Positions 53,288 to 62,002 are shown, counted from the first letter of the stretch. The stretch is DNA of 64,000 bases from an uncultured bacterium (GCA_905215555.1 CAJMQU010000003.1:119552-183551), one strand, 5' to 3'. Notes: a model not told the origin generated them from the letters alone. A program made the numbers and translations.

Positions 53288-53961
53288 TGTTCTGTCCATT
53301 TATAACCGGTTCCGTAAACGTTTTTAATACAGTCCTTGCAACCGGCTTCTGCCAGTTTGGCTTTCAGATTCTTTATATGCGTATAGACAAAATCGTGGTT
53401 ATCCAGCATGTCCGCCATATCTCCGCTCAGATGTTCCGCTATGGCTCCTTTGGAAATTACTTTGTTTTTGTTGCTGATGAGGAATAGCAATAGGTCATAT
53501 TCCGTCCGCGTCAATAGAATTGGTTCATCGTTAATGCTGACTGCCTTGCTCAGTAGATTGATGCTGATTCCATTGCTTTGCAGGATATTGCTGACAGAGA
53601 AGTTCTTTCTTCGGATGATGGCATAAATGCGCATTCTGAGTTCAGGCAGATGAAAGGGTTTGGCAAGATAGTCGTCCGCACCGATTTCGAGTCCTTTTAC
53701 TTTATCGTCCAAAGAATCTTTTGCAGATATGATGATAACCCCTACCGGGTTATTCTTTGTTCGAATACGATGCAGAATATCGAGTCCGTTTCCTCCCGGC
53801 AACATCAGGTCCAGCAGTACGCAGTCATAATCGTACAAGTCGATCTTTTCTTTTGCTTCATTATAAGTGAAAGCTTGCTCGCACAAATAATTTTCGGAAC
53901 TGAGATAAGTGACAATACTGTTCGACAGTTCACGTTCGTCTTCAATAATCAGTAGCTTCAT
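53284..53961 (-). CDS. OmpR-family response regulator
   Basis: 225 aa from MKLLIIEDERELSNS at 53961. Phospho-Asp51 in CVLLDLMLPGGNGLD; the receiver ends KPFHLPELRMRIYAII. The C-terminal winged helix contains LTRTEYDLLLFLISNKNKVI and NLKAKLAEAGCKDCIKNVYG. It is the partner of the kinase downstream. Confidence 0.92.
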   Translation of the reverse strand: MKLLIIEDERELSNSIVTYLSSENYLCEQAFTYNEAKEKIDLYDYDCVLLDLMLPGGNGLDILHRIRTKNNPVGVIIISAKDSLDDKVKGLEIGADDYLAKPFHLPELRMRIYAIIRRKNFSVSNILQSNGISINLLSKAVSINDEPILLTRTEYDLLLFLISNKNKVISKGAIAEHLSGDMADMLDNHDFVYTHIKNLKAKLAEAGCKDCIKNVYGTGYKWTEQ

Positions 53962-53997
53962 ATGATGGATAATATAAATACTTTGATGAGTCATTTG

Positions 53998-54756
53998 TCA
54001 GGTGTGCAGCAATTTCAACTCCTTAGCCACCCGGCAGGCTTCAATGGAGTTACTCACTTGCAACTTTTCCAGAATATTCTGCCGGTGCCGGTTCACGGTA
54101 TTTATGCTGATTGATAATATCCGGGCAATGTCTTTACTCATTTTCCCTTTATCAATTAATTGCAGGACTTCTTTTTCCCTGTCCGACAGCAGATTGTTGC
54201 AGTTTTGTTTTTCCAATTCCAAGACTTGTCCGTTGGTGGAGTTGATGATGATGCAGTTCAGAGAGGTATTTATGGAAAAGTTGTAGAGGCAGAGGGACAG
54301 CCATACACTGCCGTTTGAGTCATTGGCTATATAGAATATCCGGTGCAGGACGTGCATATATCTGCCGGAATTATCCAGCATACGCATGTTGTGCGTAAGG
54401 TAATAGTCCCGGCGTTTCCGGCTTGGGACGCTTTTCAGGAAGTGAAAGAAGCGGAGTTCCTGCAAATGCTTTTCCAGTAAATCGTCCGGGTGCACCAGGC
54501 CGAATATTTCTTCTTCCCATATCGAATGAACCGTCTTGCTGGTGTCCCGTTCTGCTAGTCCGAGCTTTTCCGCTACCCCGCCATAATATAGGTAGCTGGT
54601 GTTTGTTTTCATGTCGCTCAATACGGCTATGGCATTCTCGGTACGTGCATACATGGAGGCGATGTGCTTATATTCGTCCAGATGTTCCGTCAGTTTCTGT
54701 TCTTCCGCGAACGTTTGTTTCAGCAATTCTTCATTCAGTTTATCTACGATGTCCAT
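53998..54756 (-). CDS. LuxR-type transcriptional regulator with PAS-like N-terminus
   Basis: 252 aa. The N-terminal 170 residues include an acidic coiled stretch and a PAS-like fold (DIVDKLNEELL..., FGLVHPDDLLEKHLQELRFF, MHVLHRIFYIANDSNGSVWL). The C-terminal LuxR helix-turn-helix is clear: LSDREKEVLQLIDKGKMSKD, IARILSISINTVNRHRQNIL. It is transcribed divergently from an acetyltransferase gene through the shared palindrome at 54815-54832. Its ligand is unknown. Confidence 0.85.
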   Translation of the reverse strand: MDIVDKLNEELLKQTFAEEQKLTEHLDEYKHIASMYARTENAIAVLSDMKTNTSYLYYGGVAEKLGLAERDTSKTVHSIWEEEIFGLVHPDDLLEKHLQELRFFHFLKSVPSRKRRDYYLTHNMRMLDNSGRYMHVLHRIFYIANDSNGSVWLSLCLYNFSINTSLNCIIINSTNGQVLELEKQNCNNLLSDREKEVLQLIDKGKMSKDIARILSISINTVNRHRQNILEKLQVSNSIEACRVAKELKLLHT

Positions 54757-54814
54757 GGTATGTAAGGGGGCGAAAATGGTTATTAATCAGTATTGCCTGT
54801 TTGCCTGCAAGCCT

Positions 54815-54832
54815 TTACCTTTGCAAAGGTAA
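54815..54832. promoter_or_regulatory. Palindromic face-to-face promoter pair
   Basis: TTACCTTTGCAAAGGTAA, a perfect 18-bp palindrome made of two -7 boxes: TACCTTTG (54816-54823, +) and CAAAGGTA (54824-54831, meaning TACCTTTG on -). The + one reads to the acetyltransferase gene at 54870, the - one to the LuxR gene at 54756. The boxes touch, so the two polymerases would exclude each other. Confidence 0.65.
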
Positions 54833-54869
54833 GTAAAACAGATTGTTATTTCATCAAAATAAGGAAATT

Positions 54870-55427
54870 ATGGAGACTGAAAAGGAAAAGGCGAAGGCCG
54901 GAAAGTTGTATGATGCCAATAGTGATGCGGAACTTTTAGCGGAGAGAGACGTCTGCAAGGAGAGGTGCTATGAACTGAATAGCTTGCGTCCTTCACAAAA
55001 GAAGGAACGGGAGAACATTATCCGCCGATTGTTCGGTAAGACCGGAAAATCTTTCCTGATAGAACAACCGTTTTATTGTGATTACGGATATAATATCGAA
55101 ATAGGGGAGAACTTCTATTCGAATGTGAATTGCGTCATTCTGGATGGAGCGAAAGTTACATTTGGCGATAATGTTTTTGTGGCTCCGAATTGTGGTTTCT
55201 ATACTGCCGGGCATGCTTTGGATGCGGAACAGAGAATCCAGGGGCTTGAATATGCCTATCCTATCACTATCGGAAATAATGTGTGGATTGGTGCGCACGT
55301 ATGTGTCTTGCCGGGAGTAACAATCGGTGATAATACGATTATCGGTGCAGGGAGTGTCGTCACCAAGAGTATTCCTGCCAATGTGCTGGCTGTCGGCAAT
55401 CCTTGCCGGGTGGTTCGTCAGATATAA
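54870..55427 (+). CDS. Maltose O-acetyltransferase-like enzyme
   Basis: 185 aa from METEKEKAKAGKLYDANSDA at 54870. The N-terminal mac domain (AGKLYDANSDAELLAERDVC) and the beta-helix (NFYSNVNCVILDGAKVTFGD, VWIGAHVCVLPGVTIGDNTI, AGHALDAEQR with the catalytic His, VVTKSIPANVLAVGNPCRVV) are full length. It acetylates sugars in the cytoplasm from acetyl-CoA. Promoter shared with the divergent LuxR gene. Confidence 0.9.
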   Translation: METEKEKAKAGKLYDANSDAELLAERDVCKERCYELNSLRPSQKKERENIIRRLFGKTGKSFLIEQPFYCDYGYNIEIGENFYSNVNCVILDGAKVTFGDNVFVAPNCGFYTAGHALDAEQRIQGLEYAYPITIGNNVWIGAHVCVLPGVTIGDNTIIGAGSVVTKSIPANVLAVGNPCRVVRQI

Positions 55428-55457
55428 GAATAACGATTAATTAAAATAACACGGAAA

Positions 55458-56108
55458 ATGAAGAAATTACTTTTTGGCCTGTTGATGGCTGTTGTGGCGC
55501 AAACTTCTTTTACGCAGACGTTAGAGAAAATGCAATGGTTTAATGAACCCGAACAGTGGGAGATAAAAGATAAAACCCTTTCGATGTTTGTCACTCCGCA
55601 AAGCGATTACTGGCGCATCTCCCATTATGGTTTTACGGTAGATGACGCTCCTTTCTATTATTCGGTTTATGGTGGCGAGTTCGAGGCGAAGGTGAAGATA
55701 ACAGGTGATTATAAAGCGCGTTTCGACCAGGCGGGACTAATGCTCCGCATCGACCATGAGAACTATATCAAAGCAGGTATAGAGTTTGTGGACGGAAAGT
55801 TTAATCTGAGTACAGTAGTCACCCATAAGACAAGTGATTGGAGTGTGATTACTCTGGATAAGCCGGTTCCATATATCTGGATTAAGGCAGTCCGTCGTCT
55901 GGATGCGGTTGAAATCTTCTATTCCTTTGATGATAAGACGTATATAATGATGCGCAATGCATGGTTACAAGACAATATTCCCGTTAAGGTGGGGTTGATG
56001 GCAGCCTGCCCGGACGGAGACGGATTTAAGGTTAAGTTTGAGAATTTTAAGGTGAAGCATCTGCCTGATATGCGCAGGTTGGATTGGTTGAAGAAGAATG
56101 CGGAATAA
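55458..56108 (+). CDS. DUF1349-type lectin-like protein
   Basis: 216 aa; residues 1-19 are a signal peptide (MKKLLFGLLMAVVAQTSFTQ). The rest follows the DUF1349/concanavalin-like fold: MQWFNEPEQWEIKDKTLSMF, RFDQAGLMLRIDHENYIKAG, RRLDAVEIFYSFDDKTYIMM, VKVGLMAACPDGDGFKVKFE. Members are usually cytoplasmic in other bacteria; this one looks exported. It lies 30 bp after the acetyltransferase gene, probably in the same transcript. Confidence 0.8.
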   Translation: MKKLLFGLLMAVVAQTSFTQTLEKMQWFNEPEQWEIKDKTLSMFVTPQSDYWRISHYGFTVDDAPFYYSVYGGEFEAKVKITGDYKARFDQAGLMLRIDHENYIKAGIEFVDGKFNLSTVVTHKTSDWSVITLDKPVPYIWIKAVRRLDAVEIFYSFDDKTYIMMRNAWLQDNIPVKVGLMAACPDGDGFKVKFENFKVKHLPDMRRLDWLKKNAE

Positions 56109-56144
56109 CACGCTGTGTTTATGCCACTTCAGGTAATAGAGCAT

Positions 56145-56176
56145 AGAGTGGCTGTCCGGTCAGGAACAGCTACTCT
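56145..56176. terminator. Bidirectional terminator
   Basis: AGAGTGGCTGT (56145-56155) pairs with ACAGCTACTCT (56166-56176), overlapping the stop of the convergent gene at 56170. Confidence 0.7.
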
Positions 56177-56595
56177 TTGTGTTTTCTGATGGTATACTCC
56201 TTTCCGCAACCGGAACAAATGCCTGTGTGCACACAAATAGTTCCTCCGCACGGGCATCCCCACCGTTCTGCTTCCAATTGCAGGAACTTTTCCATACCTT
56301 CTTTTCGTATGAGGGCTAAATTTCCCATCAGCGACTCCACCATGGGATAGGTGTTGGCATACCAGATTTCTTTATCCGTCATTTCGCTACAAGGGAATTG
56401 TGGGCATTGGTCGCAAAAGCGATCGGGTAGTGTTTGGCGAATATCGCAAACGGAGATTTTACAGTGATTGGCGCAATAGTCGGATTTTGTTTCGTTGGGA
56501 CCCAGACAACCGGTGCAGGGATTCTCTTTTCGTAAGGTTTCGTGGCAGATGCCGCAATTAAGTCCGCAGGGGGCAATCATATTTTCCTTGAACAT
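56170..56595 (-). CDS. DUF3795 cysteine-rich protein
   Basis: 141 aa. Starts MIAPCGLNCGICHETLRKEN (the Met at residue 6 may be the true start), then CTGCLG, YCANHCKISVC, FCDQCPQFPC and a C-terminal GCPCGGTICVHTGICSGCG. The many CxxC pairs suggest zinc or iron-sulfur binding. No enzymatic motif is known for DUF3795. Confidence 0.8.
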   Translation of the reverse strand: MFKENMIAPCGLNCGICHETLRKENPCTGCLGPNETKSDYCANHCKISVCDIRQTLPDRFCDQCPQFPCSEMTDKEIWYANTYPMVESLMGNLALIRKEGMEKFLQLEAERWGCPCGGTICVHTGICSGCGKEYTIRKHKE

Positions 56596-56619
56596 AGTAC
56601 TAGGTGTTTGTTAATGTTG

Positions 56620-56627
56620 CAAAGATA
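56620..56627 (-). promoter_or_regulatory. -7 box of the DUF3795 gene
   Basis: TATCTTTG on the - strand (CAAAGATA as written), 25 bp before the ATG at 56595. Confidence 0.55.
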
Positions 56628-56630
56628 CGG

Positions 56631-56707
56631 AAAAATAGAGTGTAACGAAGAATCTATCTTTTCTTTATTTAAGTAAAAAGAAAGATTCTTCGTTACACTC
56701 TATTTTT
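56631..56707 (-). terminator. Very long hairpin terminator
   Basis: Perfect 25-bp arms: AAAAATAGAGTGTAACGAAG continuing AATCT (56631-56655) and the complement (56683-56707), loop 27 nt with further A/T pairing. It abuts the stop of the - strand gene at 56708. Confidence 0.8.
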
Positions 56708-57358
56708 TTAATATCCTATGGTAAACCGTTCCTTATGATGTTTTTCCTGTTCCAGTTCATCCACCATGGCTACGGCAAAGTCTTCAACAGATATGTTACT
56801 GTCTCCGTTGGCATCCACCACCAGGTCGTCTTTTCCGATGCGGAACTTTGCGGTGCGTTTGCCGGGTGTCATGTTGGCGGCGGGAGAGAGGAATATCCAG
56901 TCGATGTCTTTTTCCTTGCGGAGCGTGTTCAGGTAGAATTCGCCTAAAGACTTAATGCCGGGCAGAAGCTGTGCGGGCACATCATCAGCATCCATCACCA
57001 TCTTGCCGGGGGCATAGAACAGGGTTCCGGCACCTCCTACAATGAGCAGACGCTTCACGCCGGCTTGTTTCGCGCTTTCCACTATCAGGGGATAGTTCTT
57101 CAGGGTGTCTTCATATATATGGGGATTCTTCCAGCCGGGGTTGTAGGCGCTGATTACGGCGTCTTTTCCTTTGCTGGCCTCTTTCAGGGTATCTGTGTCG
57201 GTGACGTCGGCTTCGACGATTGTCAGGTTCGGGTTGCTGACGCTCATTTTTTTAGTATCACGTACAATGGCGGTTACTTTATGGCCTCTGTTCAGCAATT
57301 CGTTCAGGATGGCGGTTCCCACGAAACCACTTGCTCCTATCAATACTACATTCTTCAT
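56708..57358 (-). CDS. NAD(P)-binding Rossmann-fold protein (SDR-like)
   Basis: 216 aa from MKNVVLIGASGFVGTAILNE at 57358; the frame before it (MPSVKLLSQKD, to 57427) is leader-like. The GASGFVG glycine motif binds the cofactor. Atypical SDR of the NmrA/NAD(P)H-binding type: VTAIVRDTKKMSVSNPNLTI, GVKRLLIVGGAGTLFYAPGK, NISVEDFAVAMVDELEQEKH. Such proteins are cytoplasmic epimerases or redox sensors; the substrate is unknown. Confidence 0.82.
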   Translation of the reverse strand: MKNVVLIGASGFVGTAILNELLNRGHKVTAIVRDTKKMSVSNPNLTIVEADVTDTDTLKEASKGKDAVISAYNPGWKNPHIYEDTLKNYPLIVESAKQAGVKRLLIVGGAGTLFYAPGKMVMDADDVPAQLLPGIKSLGEFYLNTLRKEKDIDWIFLSPAANMTPGKRTAKFRIGKDDLVVDANGDSNISVEDFAVAMVDELEQEKHHKERFTIGY

Positions 57359-57580
57359 GTTGTTCGTTTTTTTAGGGTTTATATGATAACAACTGTCTTT
57401 CTGTGAAAGAAGTTTTACGGACGGCATTCTTTTAGGGAATGTTTAATCTTCTAAGTACTGATACTTGTCGAAAAAGGAAAAATAGGACTGTGGAAGTGAT
57501 TTTCGCATGTTTCGGGTCGTTTTTCATGTGTAAAGTCCGTATGTTTGTATGCTGAACAAGAATAAAATCAAAAAACGTGT

Positions 57581-58108
57581 ATGATGGCGATAGATACAAT
57601 TCTGATACAACATTATCAATCCCCATGTGGAGAGTTGATACTTGGCTCTTTCGGAGATAAGCTCTGTATGTGCGACTGGGTGGATGAGAAGCGCAGAGGT
57701 ATCATTGACAAGAGGATGCAGGATGGACTGCATGCCGGTTATGAAACAGGTAGTTCGGAAGTGACGGCGCAAGCCGTTACCCAACTGGATGAATACTTTG
57801 CGGGTAAACGGACTACGTTCAGTGTGCCGCTACTCTTTGTAGGGACGGAGTTTCAGAAGTCTGTGTGGCATGAGCTGTTGAATATTCCCTATGGGACGAC
57901 GGTATCGTATGGAGAACTGTCCCGGAAGTTGGGGAATCCCAAGGCTGTCCGTGCCGTGGCGGCATCGAATGGGGCGAATCCTATTTCCATATTTGTGCCT
58001 TGCCACCGTGTCATCGGCAGTAATCGGAAGCTGGCGGGGTATGGCGGGGGGCTTCCTGCCAAACAGTTTTTGCTGGAACTGGAGATATCGGCGGTGTCTT
58101 TGCTATGA
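57581..58108 (+). CDS. ogt: Methylated-DNA-protein-cysteine methyltransferase
   Basis: 175 aa. The active-site motif is IFVPCHRVIGSNRKLAGYGG with the acceptor Cys, and the helix-turn-helix part FQKSVWHELLNIPYGTTVSY, with the GNPKAVRAVAASNGANPIS Arg finger region. It removes alkyl groups from O6-alkylguanine in one suicide reaction. It is followed, 42 bp on, by an Ada-like gene, so both belong to one DNA-alkylation repair locus. Confidence 0.93.
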   Translation: MMAIDTILIQHYQSPCGELILGSFGDKLCMCDWVDEKRRGIIDKRMQDGLHAGYETGSSEVTAQAVTQLDEYFAGKRTTFSVPLLFVGTEFQKSVWHELLNIPYGTTVSYGELSRKLGNPKAVRAVAASNGANPISIFVPCHRVIGSNRKLAGYGGGLPAKQFLLELEISAVSLL

Positions 58109-58149
58109 TTCTTTTATTAATAAGGCTTTACCATAATCCCTTTGCCTAA

Positions 58150-58992
58150 ATGAAGCGACAACAGGAATTGAATTACGAACGCATTGCTGCTGCCATTCGC
58201 TTTATCAAGGAGAACAGGCAGGAGCAGCCCCGGTTGGAGACGATAGCCAGGCATGTAAATATGAGTCCGGCTCATTTCCAACGGATGTTTCAGGAGTGGG
58301 CAGGGATAAGTCCGAAGGGTTTCCTGCAATATTTGAATATTGAGTATGCCAAGCGTATTCTGAAACAGACGCATGCTTCACTTTTCGATACAGCTTGTGA
58401 GGTTGGTTTGTCAGGGACGGGACGTCTGTATGATTTGTTTGTCAACATCGAGGGGATGACGCCGGGGGAATATAAAAACGGTGGTCAGGCTCTCCATATC
58501 AACTATTCTTTTGCTGACACTCCGTTCGGTCAGGTGATTGTTGCTTCTACTGATAAGGGAATCTGCCATCTCGCTTTTGTGGATGAAGGGGAGGAGGAGG
58601 CATTGGGTTCTTTGAAACAGCTTTTTCCTAATGCTGTCTATGAAAAAAGTCTCGACGGGAAACAGGAAGATGCTCTCTCTGTCTTTAATCGGGATTGGAG
58701 TAAACCGAATGAAATTAAACTTCACTTAAAAGGCACTCCATTCCAGTTGAAAGTATGGGAGACGTTATTGAAAATTCCGGCGGGTGGTTTGACTACTTAT
58801 GCCGACCTGGCAATGAAATCGGGACATGAAGGGGCTTGCAGAGCCGTAGGGACGGCTATCGGGAGAAATCCGGTTGCTTTCCTGATACCTTGCCATCGCG
58901 TGATAAAATCTACCGGGGATATAGGAAATTACCATTGGGGAGAAGTGCGGAAGAATGCGATTATCGGTTGGGAAGCGGCAAAGGTAAAATAG
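58150..58992 (+). CDS. Ada-like AraC/alkyltransferase fusion
   Basis: 280 aa. Residues about 8-105 are an AraC-type DNA-binding domain (LETIARHVNMSPAHFQRMFQ, YLNIEYAKRILKQTHASLFD, GMTPGEYKNGGQ). Residues about 115-280 are an alkyltransferase with FLIPCHRVIKSTGDIGNYHW. It lacks the N-terminal Cys-rich domain by which E. coli Ada senses methylphosphotriesters. It repairs O6-alkylguanine and may regulate its own locus. Confidence 0.9.
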   Translation: MKRQQELNYERIAAAIRFIKENRQEQPRLETIARHVNMSPAHFQRMFQEWAGISPKGFLQYLNIEYAKRILKQTHASLFDTACEVGLSGTGRLYDLFVNIEGMTPGEYKNGGQALHINYSFADTPFGQVIVASTDKGICHLAFVDEGEEEALGSLKQLFPNAVYEKSLDGKQEDALSVFNRDWSKPNEIKLHLKGTPFQLKVWETLLKIPAGGLTTYADLAMKSGHEGACRAVGTAIGRNPVAFLIPCHRVIKSTGDIGNYHWGEVRKNAIIGWEAAKVK

Positions 58993-59029
58993 GATTCATC
59001 AGGAAAAAGATGTGAATGTATAAAATCTT

Positions 59030-59179
59030 CTAAACCATCAATTTCAGAAATTCGTCCTGTGTTTGTGAAAGAATTGGAAATTTTTTAAAGCCCTCGGCAT
59101 CACGAGTAATAATAATTTCTGCACCACATCTCAATGCTGATAAATATTGCACAGAATCTTCAAAATCCTTTGCTTGCAT
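59030..59179 (-). pseudogene. Remnant of a PIN-domain (VapC-type) toxin
   Basis: 49 codons: MQAKDFEDSVQYLSALRCGA, then EIIITRDAEGFKKFPILSQT and QDEFLKLMV. This is the C-terminal third of a PIN domain (D in FEDSVQ, TRD, then F). The catalytic N-terminal part is absent. It lies beside the broken antitoxin-like frame. Confidence 0.6.
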
Positions 59180-59327
59180 TCTTGGCCAAATCCTCCCACA
59201 TCTTATCAGACTCTTTCTCTATATCCATATCTGCGGGAAGCTCTCCTTATCACCATATCCTGCACTTCTTTGGAAATAGGGCGTGTGCCAGGCAAGCTTT
59301 ATCGGCTTCAAGTTCTAATGTTGTCAT
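59180..59327 (-). pseudogene. Broken antitoxin-like gene beside the PIN remnant
   Basis: A strong RBS (AGGAGGTAGAATT) precedes ATG 59327 and MTTLELEADKACLAHALFPK, which stops early; a neighbouring frame continues VQDMVIRRASRRYGYREKES. This fits a small antitoxin interrupted by a frameshift. No function remains. Confidence 0.45.
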
Positions 59328-59596
59328 AATTCTACCTCCTTATTATTTAATATGATGCAACTTTTGCAAAGGCAACAATGTTTTTTTAAAAAGGTTACGC
59401 TGTGCGATTGGAATCGTACTTCTTTAGCCATAATAAACATAGTACACGAAGTTCATATAACTTGTGAAATTTGAGTATGTATTTGGAAAATTCATCTATA
59501 CCCGGATGAAGAAGCACGACCTATAAATTCCTATATCACTTTTGCAACCCAGTTGCACTCCCCATCCCTTACCTTTGCATCGGACAAAATAATAAG
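59328..59596. other. Upstream region of the metal ATPase gene
   Basis: No gene is seen in 59328-59542. The last part holds the operator-like palindrome and promoter described separately. Confidence 0.5.
59543..59577 (+). promoter_or_regulatory. Promoter and operator-like palindrome of the metal ATPase operon
   Basis: The -7 box TACCTTTG is at 59570-59577, 20 bp before the ATG at 59597. The palindrome TGCAAC-CCA-GTTGCA (59543-59557) covers the -33 position. Fur-family and other metal regulators bind such short inverted repeats, and a Fur-family gene is the second gene of the operon. Confidence 0.5.
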
Positions 59597-61555
59597 ATGA
59601 AGATTATGGAAACAAAATGTCAGTGTTGTTGTGCACATACACATACCTCTCCGAAAAGCAAAGAGAAAGAGCAATCTATGATCCGTAAGATATGGGTTCC
59701 GGTGCTATCAGGTATACTCCTTATTTTAGGTATCATCTTCCAGCATCAGGAATGGGCATGGTTCAGCCATCCGGTAGTTGAATTCTGCTGGTTCCTGTTG
59801 GGTTTCCTGCCTGTGGGACTTCCTGTGATGCGCGAAGCATGGGAGGGCATCTTGCAGAAAGACTGGTTCAATGAGTTCTCCCTGATGGCTTTGGCCTCCC
59901 TCGGCGCATTCTACATCGGAGAGTATCCGGAAGCACTTGCTGTAATGTTGCTCTATACTTTAGGAGAGATGTTGCAGGATAAAGCCGTGAACCAGGCTAC
60001 CCGTAATATCCGCGACTTGCTCGATGTGCGTCCTGAACGGGTGGATGTATATCGTGAAAACACGCTCCGCACAGTCTCTCCCCGCAATGTCAATGTGGGA
60101 GAAACCATTGAAGTAAAACCCGGCGAGCGTGTCCCTCTGGACGGAACTCTGCAAAACCCGCAGGCCGTTTTCGATACTTCAGCGCTGACCGGAGAGAGCA
60201 TGCCCCGCAATGTATCCGCAGGCGGTGATGTCCTTGCCGGTATGATTGTCAGCGGACAGGCAGTGCGCATACTGGTGACGAAACCTTACGACCACAGCAC
60301 ACTGGCACGCATCCTTAATCTTGTACAGGATGCAGCAGAGCGCAAAGCCCCTGCCGAACTGTTTATCCGGCGGTTTGCCCGCATCTATACCCCGATTGTC
60401 GTGCTTTTGGCTTTCCTGATAGTAGCTCTTCCCGCATTTGTTGCGGCAGTGCATCCGGGCTTCGACTATGTGTTCAACGATTGGCTTTATCGTGGTCTGG
60501 TGTTTCTCGTAATATCCTGCCCGTGCGCATTGATTATCAGTATTCCGTTAGGGTATTTCGGAGGCATAGGAGTGGCTTCCCGTATGGGGATTCTGTTTAA
60601 GGGAAGCAATTATCTGGATGCCATTACCCGCGTGAATTCCATCGTCTTCGACAAAACAGGTACGCTGACTACCGGTAGTTTCAGCGTGACATCCATACAG
60701 GCGGCAGGTCTTCCGGAAGATGAACTGTTGTGCCTGGTGTTGTCCGTAGAGAAGAAGAGTACTCATCCTGTAGCGCAAGCCGTTGTCCGTTTCGCAGCCC
60801 AACGAGGTATAGAATCTCTGGATGTAACCACATTGAATGAACTGGCAGGCTATGGCTTGGAAGCCAAAGTAGGGACCCGTAAAGTCCTTGTCGGCAATAT
60901 CCGCCTGTTAGAGGATCGTGAGATACCCGTTCCTGAAGAGCTTGCAGACAGTGTAGCCACTGTCGTTGTATGTGCCGTTGACGGGCAGTATGCCGGCTGT
61001 CTGCTGCTTTCGGACACTCTGAAGGAGGATGCTACGGATGCTATAAAAAAAATAAAGGCTTTAAAAATAGATAATATTCAAATGCTATCTGGTGATAATC
61101 AAGAGATTGTTGATATCTTTGCCGCAGAATTGGGAATTGGCAAGGCTTACGGTGACCTGCTTCCCGAAGATAAAGCCGTCTATCTGGAACAACTCAATTC
61201 CGCTCCGGATGTTTCTGTCGCTTTTGTGGGCGATGGTATGAATGACGCTCCCGTACTCGCTCTCAGCGATGTGGGGATTGCTATGGGAGGGTTGGGATCG
61301 GATGCAGCCATCGAAAGTGCCGATGTAGTTATCCAGACCGACCAACCGTCCCGGGTAGCGACAGCCATTTCCATCGGGAGGGCAACTAGGAAGATTGTGA
61401 TGCAAAATATTATCGGTGCCATCACTGTGAAAATATTGGTTCTGATTGCGGGTGCTTTCGGCTTTGCCACGCTTTGGGCGGCGGTGTTTGCCGATGTCGG
61501 GGTGGCTATGCTGGTCGTTCTCAATTCAGTCCGCATCTTAGGCAAAAAGTTCTGA
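59597..61555 (+). CDS. Heavy-metal P1B-type ATPase (zinc/cadmium type)
   Basis: 652 aa. A short Cys/His-rich head (METKCQCCCAHTHT) replaces the usual metal-binding domain. The core has TGES (about 198-201), CPC in the metal-binding helix (CPCALI at 308-313), DKTGTLT with Asp352, the HP dipeptide in STHPVAQAV and GDGMNDAPVLALSDV. CPC plus the Cys/His head points to Zn/Cd/Pb or Cu export rather than a single certain metal. It is followed by a Fur-family gene 5 bp on. Confidence 0.92.
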   Translation: MKIMETKCQCCCAHTHTSPKSKEKEQSMIRKIWVPVLSGILLILGIIFQHQEWAWFSHPVVEFCWFLLGFLPVGLPVMREAWEGILQKDWFNEFSLMALASLGAFYIGEYPEALAVMLLYTLGEMLQDKAVNQATRNIRDLLDVRPERVDVYRENTLRTVSPRNVNVGETIEVKPGERVPLDGTLQNPQAVFDTSALTGESMPRNVSAGGDVLAGMIVSGQAVRILVTKPYDHSTLARILNLVQDAAERKAPAELFIRRFARIYTPIVVLLAFLIVALPAFVAAVHPGFDYVFNDWLYRGLVFLVISCPCALIISIPLGYFGGIGVASRMGILFKGSNYLDAITRVNSIVFDKTGTLTTGSFSVTSIQAAGLPEDELLCLVLSVEKKSTHPVAQAVVRFAAQRGIESLDVTTLNELAGYGLEAKVGTRKVLVGNIRLLEDREIPVPEELADSVATVVVCAVDGQYAGCLLLSDTLKEDATDAIKKIKALKIDNIQMLSGDNQEIVDIFAAELGIGKAYGDLLPEDKAVYLEQLNSAPDVSVAFVGDGMNDAPVLALSDVGIAMGGLGSDAAIESADVVIQTDQPSRVATAISIGRATRKIVMQNIIGAITVKILVLIAGAFGFATLWAAVFADVGVAMLVVLNSVRILGKKF

Positions 61556-61560
61556 GTAGT

Positions 61561-61998
61561 ATGAAAGACGTATACCTACATAAATTATCCCTTCGGGACA
61601 TCAAGCCTACAGCGATGAGGCTGTTGATTCTCCGCACTATGATGGAGATGAAGCGGGCTGTGTCCATGGCAGACTTGGAAGATAAACTCGATACAGTTGA
61701 TAAATCTACTATTTTCCGGACATTGACCCTGTTCCTTTCCCACCACTTGATACATGGTGTGGACGATGGAAGCGGTTCATTAAAATATGCCGTTTGCGAG
61801 GACTGCTGCATGTGTACGGTGGAAGACCAGCATATGCACTTCTATTGTGAACATTGCCATAAAACCTATTGCATCCGGAGTGTGCATGCCCCGTCAGTCA
61901 CGCTTCCGGAGGGATTTATGCAGACGGGAATTAATTATGTAATCAAAGGAATTTGTGCAGACTGCGCAGTCCATAAAAAAATAGACACAGACGATTGA
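61561..61998 (+). CDS. Fur-family metal regulator
   Basis: 145 aa from MKDVYLHKLSLRDIKPTAMR at 61561, five bp after the ATPase stop; the frame extends upstream into the ATPase gene but is not used. The winged-helix part is KPTAMRLLILRTMMEMKRAV and KLDTVDKSTIFRTLTLFLSH. Metal-binding Cys/His lie in CEDCCMCTVEDQHMHFYCEH, CHKTYC and CADC. Its placement suggests control of the ATPase by its metal. Confidence 0.9.
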   Translation: MKDVYLHKLSLRDIKPTAMRLLILRTMMEMKRAVSMADLEDKLDTVDKSTIFRTLTLFLSHHLIHGVDDGSGSLKYAVCEDCCMCTVEDQHMHFYCEHCHKTYCIRSVHAPSVTLPEGFMQTGINYVIKGICADCAVHKKIDTDD

Positions 61999-62002
61999 GC
62001 GT

